NCBI RefSeq assembly: GCF_023845585.1
Contig: NZ_JAMQHS010000014.1
Coordinates: 1 to 64,000, forward strand
From: Clostridium sp. CMCC3677
GTDB taxonomy: Bacteria > Bacillota > Clostridia > Clostridiales > Clostridiaceae
DNA: 64,000 nucleotides
Reading direction: 5' to 3'
This document shows, one piece after another, positions 1 through 8,223 of the stretch. Each line of letters opens with the position of its first letter. The first letter of the stretch is position 1. The notes beneath the pieces are model-generated. The model was not told the DNA's origin. It did no database searches and saw nothing but the letters and a program-made list of their open reading frames with translations. The translations under genes and the position numbers were made by a program.

Positions 1-103
1 GTAAGCTAGTAAGACCCCTTGAAGACTACAAGGTTGATAGGTCAGAGGTGTAAGTATGGCAACATATTTAGCTGACTGATACTAATAGGTCGAGGGCTTG
101 ACC
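1..103 (+). rRNA. 23S ribosomal RNA, 3' end (partial)
   Basis: The first hundred bases read as the conserved 3' terminus of bacterial 23S rRNA: the strand ending in GCTGACTGATACTAATAGGT followed by CGAGGGCTTGACC is the usual closing helix region. The 5' part lies outside the window, and the exact end (about 103) is estimated from family knowledge. A small stem (TTGAAAG at 139-145 with CTTTCAA at 152-158) lies in the spacer and could serve rRNA/tRNA processing. No 5S gene follows before the tRNA. Confidence 0.93.
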
Positions 104-164
104 AATACATATTTATTATATACATTTTATGTGCAATTTTGAAAGAACAATCTTTCAATTATAT

Positions 165-239
165 TCCGCGATAGCTCAATGGTGGAGCACTCGGCTGTTA
201 ACCGATAGGCTGGAGGTTCGAGTCCTCTTCGCGGAGCCA
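165..239 (+). tRNA. tRNA-Asn (GTT), CCA encoded
   Basis: A full cloverleaf can be drawn: acceptor TCCGCGA (165-171) with TCGCGGA (229-235), D stem GCTC/GAGC, anticodon loop CTGTTAA with anticodon GTT at 197-199, T stem GGAGG/CCTCT with loop TTCGAGT, discriminator G and genomic CCA (237-239). The outermost anticodon-stem pair (190/206) is C-T, a mismatch, and one T-stem pair is G-T. It lies about 60 bp after the 23S end and is probably co-transcribed with the rRNA operon. Confidence 0.96.
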
Positions 240-252
240 ATTTGATATTGTT

Positions 253-279
253 AAAGTCGATTTGATCGGCTTTTTTTTA
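253..279 (+). terminator. Terminator of the rRNA-tRNA operon
   Basis: Stem AAGTCGA (254-260) pairs with TCGGCTT (266-272, one G-T pair) over a 5-nt loop and runs into a T tract. It ends the rRNA-tRNA transcript. Confidence 0.85.
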
Positions 280-422
280 TTGTCTTAAATTATCTATATA
301 TGTAATAATTTTGTAACAAAAACAGAAATGCTGTATTATATAATTATACGTGTAGTAATTTGATTAACTTAAAAAATGGACAAACTATATTGAAATAAAA
401 AGATTATGGGGGATAACAGTAA

Positions 423-1370
423 ATGAGTAATAATATTAATCATAGAAGAAGAAGTGCTGGAAGAAATAAAAAAAAGAAAATAATTTTATTTTCTTCAATA
501 GTTTTAGTTGTGGTAGTAGCTGGAATGTTATCAGCTAAATATATGCATAGTAAAAGTATTAATGCTGATGCAAGTGAACTTAGTAATAATAATGAAGTTG
601 TAACTGAAAATAAATCAGAGGGTACTCCTGTAGAAGAGAATAAATTAGACAACTCAGGATATTTAACTGCAGAAGAAGATCCTAATGCTGATTCAGCAGC
701 TTTTGTAGAAAAATACTTATATGAGCAAAGCATTGGTAAGATGCCTGAAGGTGCTAATGGTCATAAGGTTGCATACTTAACTTTTGATGATGGTCCATCA
801 GAAAGTGTAACTCCAGAAGTATTAAAAGTATTAAAAGATAAAGATGCTAAAGCTACATTTTTTACATTAGGAAAATCTATAAATGAAAGCGATAGAACTA
901 AAGAGTTGTTAAAAGAGATAGTTAAAGATGGACATGCAGTAGCTAGTCACACATATTCACATGATTATCATTACTTATATCCTAATAGAATTGTAAGTAT
1001 TGAAAACTTTATGAGTGATATAGAAAAAAATAATGAAACATTTAGACAAGTTTTAGGAAAAGATTTTGTAACTAAAACTATTAGATTTCCAGGTGGTCTT
1101 ATGTCTTGGAAAGGCCAAGATACAATAAAAGAAAAGCTTAAAGAAGGTGGATATAGTTATATTGAATGGAATGCATTATCTAAGGATGCAGAAGGAAAAA
1201 CAAAAGTTGCTTCTGAATTATTAGAAGAAGTAAAGAAAAGTGTTGCTGGAAGAGAAAAAGCAGTTATATTGATGCATGACGCAGCAGGAAAACAAGAAAC
1301 TGCCAAAGCATTACCACAAGTAATAGATTATCTAAGAGAACAAGGATATGAACTTAAAAGTATAAAATAA
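423..1370 (+). CDS. Membrane-anchored polysaccharide (peptidoglycan) deacetylase
   Basis: A NodB-fold, metal-dependent deacetylase that probably removes acetyl groups from cell-wall amino sugars outside the membrane. Residues 1-19 are basic, 20-38 form one membrane helix (signal anchor), 45-110 are a Ser/Asn/Glu-rich linker, and 115-315 are the catalytic domain. Visible family motifs are TFDDGPS (120-126, catalytic and metal Asp pair), SHTYSH (175-180, metal His), RFPGG (221-225) and LMHD (283-286, catalytic His). ATG 423 is preceded by GGGGGAT. The gene stands alone, with a terminator behind it. Wall N-acetylglucosamine or N-acetylmuramic acid is the likely substrate (PgdA/PdaA type), but sequence alone cannot separate these. 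Confidence 0.88.
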   Translation: MSNNINHRRRSAGRNKKKKIILFSSIVLVVVVAGMLSAKYMHSKSINADASELSNNNEVVTENKSEGTPVEENKLDNSGYLTAEEDPNADSAAFVEKYLYEQSIGKMPEGANGHKVAYLTFDDGPSESVTPEVLKVLKDKDAKATFFTLGKSINESDRTKELLKEIVKDGHAVASHTYSHDYHYLYPNRIVSIENFMSDIEKNNETFRQVLGKDFVTKTIRFPGGLMSWKGQDTIKEKLKEGGYSYIEWNALSKDAEGKTKVASELLEEVKKSVAGREKAVILMHDAAGKQETAKALPQVIDYLREQGYELKSIK

Positions 1371-1398
1371 ATTTAATGTTATTTTCATAAATATATAT

Positions 1399-1426
1399 AA
1401 AGAGGCTTTTGAAGTCTCTTTTTTAT
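1399..1426 (+). terminator. Terminator after the deacetylase gene
   Basis: AGAGGCTT (1401-1408) pairs with AAGTCTCT (1412-1419, one G-T pair), followed by a T run. It separates the deacetylase from the two-component genes. Confidence 0.8.
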
Positions 1427-1474
1427 TATAAGAAAAAGATAAATAGGGATAATGTAGATAGGAGGTACTTATTT

Positions 1475-2164
1475 ATGATTAAAATTCTATTAGTTGAAGA
1501 TGAAGAAAGTATAAGAGGATTTATAAAAATAAATTTAAAAAGAAATAATTTTGAAGTGATAGAAGCAGGAACGGGTGAAGATGGGCTTAAGGCAGCAGAA
1601 GAATTTAATATTAATTTAGCAATTTTAGATGTTATGCTTCCAGGTATAGATGGCTTTAAAGTATGCGATGAATTGAGAAAAAGGTATCCTAAAATAGGAA
1701 TTATAATGCTTACAGCGCGTACTCAAGATATGGATAAAATAATGGGATTAGAATATGGTGCTGATGATTATATAATAAAACCATTTAATCCATTAGAACT
1801 AATTCTTAGAATTAAAGCAATATTAAGACGAATTGGCGACGAAAATAATGATAAAGAAAATATTGATAAGCTAATTAGGGAACCATTCATAATAGATTTA
1901 TATTCGCAAAAATTATTTAAAAATAACATAGAAATAGATGTCACCCCAAAAGAATATCTACTCATGAAATTATTTTTAAAAAATCCGAATAAAGCATTTT
2001 CAAGAGATGAGCTTTTAAATTTAATATGGGGATATGATTATTTTGGTGATCCTAAGTTAATAGACGTTAATATTAGACGCCTAAGAGCTAAGATAGAAGA
2101 TAATCCGTCAGAACCAGAATTTATAGAGACAATATGGGGTAAGGGATATAGATGGAAAGGATAA
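1475..2164 (+). CDS. OmpR/PhoB-type response regulator
   Basis: A DNA-binding response regulator of 229 aa. The receiver domain starts IKILLVEDEES; the phospho-acceptor is the Asp in LAILDVMLPG (about residue 52) and the conserved Lys is in IIKPFNP (about 101). The C-terminal winged helix (about 130-229) carries TPKEYLLMKLF and the terminal IWGKGYRWKG. An upstream in-frame start at 1409 exists, but GGAGGT at 1461-1466 sits just before ATG 1475 and the receiver fold begins there, so 1475 is chosen. The histidine kinase follows after 4 bp and a lipoprotein after that, which points to an envelope-sensing operon. Target genes are unknown. Confidence 0.93.
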   Translation: MIKILLVEDEESIRGFIKINLKRNNFEVIEAGTGEDGLKAAEEFNINLAILDVMLPGIDGFKVCDELRKRYPKIGIIMLTARTQDMDKIMGLEYGADDYIIKPFNPLELILRIKAILRRIGDENNDKENIDKLIREPFIIDLYSQKLFKNNIEIDVTPKEYLLMKLFLKNPNKAFSRDELLNLIWGYDYFGDPKLIDVNIRRLRAKIEDNPSEPEFIETIWGKGYRWKG

Positions 2165-2168
2165 TAAA

Positions 2169-3566
2169 ATGAAAAGTATTAAAAATACACTAATTAGAAG
2201 TTTTATATTTTTGATATTATTTACTGTTATATGTATGAATGTACTTTTAGGTACATTTGTAAAAAAATATTATTATGATAATGCTGAAACTTTACTAAGA
2301 AATCAAATAGAAATAGCAACTAATTTTTATAATAAATACTTATATAAATCAAGTTTGATTGAAAATATATATGATAATGTTGATTCATTTTGGAATAAAA
2401 GTAATGCTGAGGTTCAAATATTAGATGAAAACGGAAACTTACTAATGGATTCAATAGGAGTTTATGATAATAATTTGCATGAAAAACCTGATGTTAAAAA
2501 AGCAATTAATGGTGAAAGTGGGAGCTATGTTGGTGATGTAAGCTATAGCAATTATAAGGTAATGTCTGTTTCAGAGCCACTATTAAATGATAATGAAGTG
2601 ATAGGAATAATTAGATATGTTATATCTTTAGAAGAGGTTAATAATGAATTAAAATGTATATTTTTCTTTTTTATGTTAATATCTATATTTGTATTGCTTT
2701 TAGGAATAATTATTAGTTTAATTTTATCAAATAAAATTATAAATCCAATAAAAAGGCTAACTAATATTTCACAAAAAATGGCTAATGGAAATTTAAAAGT
2801 TAGAAATAATATAAGTGGAGAAGGCGAAGTTGCTCAACTTGCCAATACATTAGATTATATGGCAGAAGAAATTATAAAAAGAGAAAAGTTAAAAGATGAT
2901 TTTATATCATCTGTATCCCATGAATTAAGAACGCCATTAACTTCTATAAAAGGCTGGGTAATAACCCTTCAAGATAATAATACTGATGAAGATACATTTA
3001 AATTAGGTTTTAATATATTAGAAAAAGAAACAGATAGATTATCTAATATGGTAGAAGAATTATTAGATTTTTCACGTCTTATAAATGGGAAAATGCAATT
3101 AAAGAGAGAAAAGGTAAATATAATGGAATTAATAGAATATATAGAAAATTATATGATACCTAGAGCTTTAAAAGAATGCATTAACTTTAATGTATTATCT
3201 AATTTAGATAACAAAATATATTATTTAGATATAGATAGAATGAAGCAAGTTCTAATAAATTTAATAGATAATTCATTTAAGTTTGTAGATAAAAGTGGGA
3301 ATGTTAGTGTTATTTTTAATCAAGGAGAAAAAGATTTAAAAATAATAGTAGAAGATAATGGTTGTGGAATAAGTGAAAGTGATTTACCAAAAATAAAAGA
3401 GAAATTCTATAAGGGTGCTAATTCAAAATCTCAAAACGGAATAGGATTATCTATTTGTGAAGAAATAGTTAATCTTCACAATGGATATTTAGATATAGTA
3501 AGTGAAGAAGGGAAGATGACTAGAGTTACTATATCAATTCCTAATACAAGGGAGACAGATTTATGA
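2169..3566 (+). CDS. Sensor histidine kinase with HAMP domain
   Basis: A membrane sensor kinase of 465 aa, partner of the preceding regulator. Transmembrane helix 1 (about 10-31), an extracytoplasmic sensor region (32-161) and helix 2 (162-186) are followed by HAMP (about 187-238). The phospho-acceptor His lies in SVSHELRTPLTS (His251). The ATPase domain shows an N box (NLIDNSFKF), G1 (EDNGCGIS) and G2 (NGIGLSIC). It starts 4 bp after the regulator stop and its own stop overlaps the next start (ATGA at 3563), so the three genes are translationally coupled. The stimulus is not evident from sequence. Confidence 0.94.
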   Translation: MKSIKNTLIRSFIFLILFTVICMNVLLGTFVKKYYYDNAETLLRNQIEIATNFYNKYLYKSSLIENIYDNVDSFWNKSNAEVQILDENGNLLMDSIGVYDNNLHEKPDVKKAINGESGSYVGDVSYSNYKVMSVSEPLLNDNEVIGIIRYVISLEEVNNELKCIFFFFMLISIFVLLLGIIISLILSNKIINPIKRLTNISQKMANGNLKVRNNISGEGEVAQLANTLDYMAEEIIKREKLKDDFISSVSHELRTPLTSIKGWVITLQDNNTDEDTFKLGFNILEKETDRLSNMVEELLDFSRLINGKMQLKREKVNIMELIEYIENYMIPRALKECINFNVLSNLDNKIYYLDIDRMKQVLINLIDNSFKFVDKSGNVSVIFNQGEKDLKIIVEDNGCGISESDLPKIKEKFYKGANSKSQNGIGLSICEEIVNLHNGYLDIVSEEGKMTRVTISIPNTRETDL

Positions 3567-5020
3567 AAAAATTTATAAATATATTTTTAGTTGTTTTTAT
3601 ATCTTTTTTTATAATAGGGTGTAATGATGTGGCACAAAATAAAATTTATAAAATTAAAGCACCAGAAAATAAATCTTTAAGTATTAAAGGCGTTTGGCAA
3701 ATAAATGACTATAAAATTTTAGATAATGATATATATTCTATTAGTAATAAAAAATTTTCTGTAGGAGAAAATATTGAAATATGTAATGAATATATAAAGC
3801 TAAAGAATGTTGAGTATAGAAATATTTCATACAAATTAAAATTAGTTAAAGATGATTATGTTATTTCATATGAAGAAAAATATAGTATAAGAGATCTTAA
3901 TCTAGACAAAGAAAATTATGAAGTTATATCAATTTTTAATAATAATAATATAATGTTTGAATTTATAGAGAATACGGATAAAGATGGATTTATATTTTAC
4001 AATGGAGCATTGTATAATGTTAGTTTTATTGATGAAATAAATGATGTTGTAGAAAATGATACAAAAAATGAAGAACATAAGGCAGAAAATAAATTAATTA
4101 ATGATTATGATTATCCAGTTGGAGTTTATCTAGGCATAAAATCAAAAAATAAAGAAAATAACACAGAAGAGTATAAGACATTATATATTTCATTTAAAAA
4201 TGGAGAATTACAACCTATAAGAGATAAATCAGGTCTAATAGTTCCTCGTATGAATGGGATTTGGAACATAAATAAAAAATTTATAAATAAAAATGATTAT
4301 TATTATGAATATTTTGATGCTAAGCCAATTAATAATAAAGATTTTATTAATAATGATAATAAAAATTTAGAAAGTATAGATAAAAATAGATATATAAGTA
4401 TAAATTTTGTTGGTAATGATTATGTGGCTACAGAGGTATATGAAGGTAATAATTTCAATGGTGATTATGCTAAATATGAGGTTTTACCAATAGATAACAT
4501 AACGTCTAATATACCAATTGTTATAAGTGATATATTTACTATTGATGTTAATAAAGCTTTTAACCAAGCTTATGATAATATTGTTAATAATTTTTCTAAT
4601 GAAGAGAAACAAAAATATAGTCCATATATGAATTACAGCAATTTTTCTCTTAAAAGAGTAAATGGAAAATGGACTGTTATTGGTAAAATATCACCTGCTT
4701 ATGGATTAGAGGGAAGTGGATATGATTATAATTTAAATTTAAAACAAAATAAGAAGTTAGTAAATTATGATTCTCTTTTAATTCCATGGAAAACATTAAA
4801 GCGAGAACTTCCAGGAATTAAAGATGCATTTACATCTCCTAACAAAAGAATAGCATTAATTTTAACTGAACAAGGTTTGCTTATAGATGAAATTCAAAAT
4901 TCAAAAATAAACAATGTTCCACTTGATATAATAGAAATGGATAAAAATGATCAAATTATAATGGCTGAATGGTGCATAGGAGATTATGTTGATACTTGGG
5001 CAAAACCATTTTTAAATTAG
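3563..5020 (+). CDS. Uncharacterised lipoprotein linked to the two-component system
   Basis: I do not recognise the family. A type II signal peptide ends in the lipobox IIGC (Cys20), so this 485-aa product should be anchored on the outer membrane face. Three short Trp-containing segments recur: IKGVWQIND (about 42-50), MNGIWNINK and VNGKWTVIGK. These could mark repeated beta-rich units. The gene overlaps the kinase by 4 bp (ATGA), so it is translated with the sensor and may be an accessory sensing or output protein of that system. A copy of a dispersed repeat begins 13 bp after its stop codon. Confidence 0.7.
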   Translation: MKKFINIFLVVFISFFIIGCNDVAQNKIYKIKAPENKSLSIKGVWQINDYKILDNDIYSISNKKFSVGENIEICNEYIKLKNVEYRNISYKLKLVKDDYVISYEEKYSIRDLNLDKENYEVISIFNNNNIMFEFIENTDKDGFIFYNGALYNVSFIDEINDVVENDTKNEEHKAENKLINDYDYPVGVYLGIKSKNKENNTEEYKTLYISFKNGELQPIRDKSGLIVPRMNGIWNINKKFINKNDYYYEYFDAKPINNKDFINNDNKNLESIDKNRYISINFVGNDYVATEVYEGNNFNGDYAKYEVLPIDNITSNIPIVISDIFTIDVNKAFNQAYDNIVNNFSNEEKQKYSPYMNYSNFSLKRVNGKWTVIGKISPAYGLEGSGYDYNLNLKQNKKLVNYDSLLIPWKTLKRELPGIKDAFTSPNKRIALILTEQGLLIDEIQNSKINNVPLDIIEMDKNDQIIMAEWCIGDYVDTWAKPFLN

Positions 5021-5033
5021 GATCTGTTTTAGT

Positions 5034-5080
5034 AGTGTGTTGATATATGCATAAGCAAAGTGGACTGAGTAATTGAACTT
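5034..5080 (+). repeat. Dispersed intergenic repeat, copy A
   Basis: About 45 bp beginning GTGTTGATATATGCATAAGC and continuing AAAGTGGACTGAGTAATTGAA. The same sequence recurs, inverted and paired with a second arm, at 13194-13274, and in a shorter diverged form at 24014-24055. Copy A lies just behind the lipoprotein gene. See the findings. Confidence 0.7.
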
Positions 5081-5154
5081 AGGAATGCTAAAATGAGATA
5101 ATATATAAATTATATATAAAAACTATTAAAGTAAAATTTAAAATTAAGATAGAC

Positions 5155-5230
5155 TTACTATAATATGGCATAGTATTATAGTAAATAATATGAGAATATA
5201 AGAGTAGTATAGTTTAAATTATTATAGTAA
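5155..5230. promoter_or_regulatory. Three TATTATAGTAA half-sites upstream of tldD
   Basis: TTACTATAATA (5155-5165) and TATTATAGTAA (5174-5184) form a perfect 11-bp inverted repeat around 8 nt. A third exact copy, TATTATAGTAA, lies at 5220-5230. They fill the 270-bp space before tldD and could be an operator; no known regulator is assigned. Confidence 0.4.
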
Positions 5231-5289
5231 TTGTATTGTAATAAGAAGTTTTATTATATAAAAGATTGAAAATATGAGGGAGGATTTAT

Positions 5290-6672
5290 ATGTTAACAAA
5301 AAGCATTGTATCACAGGTATTAGCAAGATGCTTAGTAACTGGGGGGGATTTTGCAGAAATTTTTGAAGATGATTCTGTAAATAATTCCATATCATTAATA
5401 GATGGAAAAGTAGAGGATGCTATAGGTGGAAGAAACTATGGTATTGGAATTAGAATTTTTAAAGGATTAAAGAGCGTATATGCATATACAAATAATAATA
5501 GTTTAGATTCTTTATTAGAAACAGCTTATAGAGCAGCATTAGCTTTAGGGAATGCAAATGAAAAGGAAAAGAATATTATAATAAATGAGAAAAAGATACA
5601 AACAATACATCCAATAATGTTTTATCCTAAGGATGTAAATTATAATAAAAAAATAGATATTTTAAAGTTAGCTTATAATAGTGCTAAAAATTATAATAGT
5701 GAAATTTCACAGGTTATAACAAGCTATGGTGATAAGGAACAAAATATTTTAATCGCTAATAGTGACGGATTATATATAGAAGACAAAAGAATAAGAACAC
5801 GACTTGGAATAAATGCTATAGCATCTAAAGGATCAGAGAATCAAACAGGATTTGAGGGGCCAGGAAGACATATGGGAATTGAAATGTTTGAAAATATAGA
5901 TCCTGAATATCATGGAAAAGAAGCAGCAAGAATAGCTCATACAATGCTTCATGCAAAAAATTGTCCAGCAGGTAATATGGCTGTTGCAATAGATAATGGA
6001 TTTGGTGGAGTAATATTCCATGAGGCATGTGGTCATGCATTAGAAGCGAGTTCTGTTGCTAAAGGTAATTCTGTTTTTGCTAATAAATTAGGACAGCAAA
6101 TAGCATCAACTAAAGTAACAGCTATAGATGATGGTACAATACCTAATGCTTGGGGATCACTTAATATAGATGATGAAGGTAATAAAACTCAAAAAAATAT
6201 TTTAATTGAAAATGGTATATTAAAAGGATATATGATTGATAAATTAAATGGTAGAAGAATGAATATGAAACCAACTGGTAGTTCTAGAAGACAGAGTTAT
6301 AAATATCAACCGACTTCAAGAATGACTAACACGTATATAGCAAATGGGACAGATAACCCAGAGGAGATAATTAAATCAATTTCAGATGGTTTATATGCTA
6401 AGAAGTTAGGCGGAGGCTCAGTTAATCCTGTAACTGGAGAATTTAACTTTGCTGTACAAGAAGGATATTTAGTTAAGAATGGTGTTATTAAGGAACCAGT
6501 AAGGGGTGCAAGTCTTATTGGAAAAGGTAGCGAAGTTCTTATGGACATTGATATGGTGGGTAATAATTTAGAATTAGCTCAAGGAATGTGTGGTTCTTCT
6601 TCAGGAAGTATTCCAACTAATGTAGGTCAACCTATGATTAGAGTTAAGAAAATGACAGTTGGGGGTAGATAG
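5290..6672 (+). CDS. tldD: Metalloprotease TldD (PmbA/TldD family)
   Basis: The catalytic half of the TldD/TldE zinc protease, known to act on unfolded peptides and, in enterobacteria, on modified-peptide precursors and the CcdA antitoxin. The zinc site HEACGH is at residues 244-249. The Gly-rich C-terminal region shows GGGSVNPVTGEFNF and SLIGKGSEVL. The length of 460 aa is typical. The start is supported by GGGAGGA just upstream of ATG 5290. tldE begins 3 bp after the stop, so the two subunits are co-translated. No peptide precursor gene is visible nearby. Confidence 0.95.
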   Translation: MLTKSIVSQVLARCLVTGGDFAEIFEDDSVNNSISLIDGKVEDAIGGRNYGIGIRIFKGLKSVYAYTNNNSLDSLLETAYRAALALGNANEKEKNIIINEKKIQTIHPIMFYPKDVNYNKKIDILKLAYNSAKNYNSEISQVITSYGDKEQNILIANSDGLYIEDKRIRTRLGINAIASKGSENQTGFEGPGRHMGIEMFENIDPEYHGKEAARIAHTMLHAKNCPAGNMAVAIDNGFGGVIFHEACGHALEASSVAKGNSVFANKLGQQIASTKVTAIDDGTIPNAWGSLNIDDEGNKTQKNILIENGILKGYMIDKLNGRRMNMKPTGSSRRQSYKYQPTSRMTNTYIANGTDNPEEIIKSISDGLYAKKLGGGSVNPVTGEFNFAVQEGYLVKNGVIKEPVRGASLIGKGSEVLMDIDMVGNNLELAQGMCGSSSGSIPTNVGQPMIRVKKMTVGGR

Positions 6673-6675
6673 TAC

Positions 6676-8019
6676 ATGGAATTTAATTTGTTTAAAGAGA
6701 AATTAATGAGTAAAGCTAAAAAATCAGGATTTGATGAATGTGAAATATATTATTCTGATGCAGAAAGTTTAAGTATAAATATTTATGATGGAGACGTTGA
6801 AAAATATAAATTAAACAATTCATTTGGATTATCATTTAGAGGAAAAATAAATGATAAAATGGGATATTCATATACAGAGATATTAGATGAAAATTCTATA
6901 GATACTCTTATAGAAAATGCTAAAAGTGCAGCTTTAGTTATAGAAAATGATGATACTCAATTTATATATGACGGTGATAGTCAGTATAATGAAATCAATT
7001 GTTATAAGGATGAATTGGATAATATAAAACCTGATAAGCTTATAAAATTAGCTTTAGAAATGGAAAGTGAATGTAAAAAGCAATGTGATAAAGTCGTTAA
7101 TTTTGGTGGCTGCGGAATAGGATATGGAAAATCTAGTTATGGAATATTAAATTCAAAGGGTTTGGATTTATCAACTTCAAGAAATCACTTAACAGCTTAC
7201 GTAGTTCCAATAATTGAAGATAATAATGAAAAATATGATGGCATGGGATATGTTATTGCAAAGGGAGAATCTGATATTAATCCAGAAAAATTAGCTAAAG
7301 ATGGACTAGAAGAGGCTCTTTCAAGAATTGGTGGAAGAAGCATAGAATCAGGAAAATATAAAGTGGTTATAAATAATGAAGCTATGGTATCATTACTTGG
7401 AACTTTTTCAGGAATTTTTAATGCTGAACAAGCACAAAAAGGACTATCTTTATTAAAAGGTAAAGAAGGAGAAATTATAGCTTCAGATAAAGTAACGTTA
7501 ATAGATGATCCTCATCTTGAAGATGGACTTGGAACAACGGCATTTGATGATGAAGGTGTTGCAACTTATAAAAAAGAAGTTATAACTAATGGGAAACTAA
7601 ATACATTATTATATAATTTAAAGACAGCACATAAGGCTAATGTTAAATCTACAGGTAATGGATTTAAATCATCTTATGCATCAATAGTAGGGATTAGTCC
7701 AACAAATTTTTATATAAAACCAGGAAAGAAAAACTTTGAAGACATATGTAAAGAGGTTAATAACGGAGTAATAATAACTGAATTTGCGGGCCTTCATTCT
7801 GGTGCTAACTCCGTTACTGGAGATTTTTCTTTAGCATCTAAGGGATTTATGATTGAAAATGGAAAGAAGACATTCCCAATAGAACAAATTACAGTAGCAG
7901 GAAACTTCTTTACACTAATTAAAGATGTAGAGGAAATAGGAAGTGATTTAAAATTCCCTATGAGTAGCGTAGGTTCACCATGCGTTGTTATAAAGGAATT
8001 ATCAATAGCAGGAAAATAA
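6676..8019 (+). CDS. tldE: TldE/PmbA subunit of the TldD protease
   Basis: The non-catalytic partner of TldD, 447 aa. It has the family architecture, including SGANSVTGDFSLASKGFMIENG and SSVGSPCVVIKELSIAGK near the C-terminus in shorter recognisable blocks, but no HExxxH motif, as expected. It follows tldD by 3 bp with GGGGGT of the tldD end acting as ribosome site. A strong two-way terminator lies about 110 bp downstream, so tldD-tldE form a two-gene operon. Confidence 0.93.
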   Translation: MEFNLFKEKLMSKAKKSGFDECEIYYSDAESLSINIYDGDVEKYKLNNSFGLSFRGKINDKMGYSYTEILDENSIDTLIENAKSAALVIENDDTQFIYDGDSQYNEINCYKDELDNIKPDKLIKLALEMESECKKQCDKVVNFGGCGIGYGKSSYGILNSKGLDLSTSRNHLTAYVVPIIEDNNEKYDGMGYVIAKGESDINPEKLAKDGLEEALSRIGGRSIESGKYKVVINNEAMVSLLGTFSGIFNAEQAQKGLSLLKGKEGEIIASDKVTLIDDPHLEDGLGTTAFDDEGVATYKKEVITNGKLNTLLYNLKTAHKANVKSTGNGFKSSYASIVGISPTNFYIKPGKKNFEDICKEVNNGVIITEFAGLHSGANSVTGDFSLASKGFMIENGKKTFPIEQITVAGNFFTLIKDVEEIGSDLKFPMSSVGSPCVVIKELSIAGK

Positions 8020-8130
8020 ATAATATATTGTCTTATAAAGTAAATTCCAATGCCACTATGCAATTATACTAAAATATTAACATTTATTTAAAAAGATATT
8101 AATAATATAGTAGATTTATTGAATAGACAT

Positions 8131-8172
8131 AAAAAATAGAAGGACTAATTTTGTAGTCCTTCTATTTTTTAT
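8131..8172. terminator. Bidirectional terminator between tldE and ltaS
   Basis: A 17-bp perfect inverted repeat (8131-8147 with 8154-8170) around a 6-nt loop, with an A run on the left and a T run on the right. It terminates both convergent transcripts. Confidence 0.92.
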
Positions 8173-8223
8173 TTAGCTATGTTTTGAATAGGTGTCAAAA
8201 AGATAGCCTAATTATATAGAGTA

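Noticed and set aside
311-344. TTGTAA ... TATAAT as promoter of the deacetylase gene
   Set aside because: The boxes are about 22 bp apart, so they do not form a usable sigma-A promoter.
440-733. Open frame on the minus strand inside the deacetylase gene, and many similar antisense frames in the window
   Set aside because: They lie fully inside well-supported genes, lack ribosome sites and have Ser/Ile/Leu-rich compositions expected from the complement of AT-rich coding sequence.
5290-8019. tldD-tldE as part of a modified-peptide (RiPP) cluster
   Set aside because: No precursor peptide, radical SAM or cyclodehydratase gene is nearby; the pair is widespread as stand-alone housekeeping genes.
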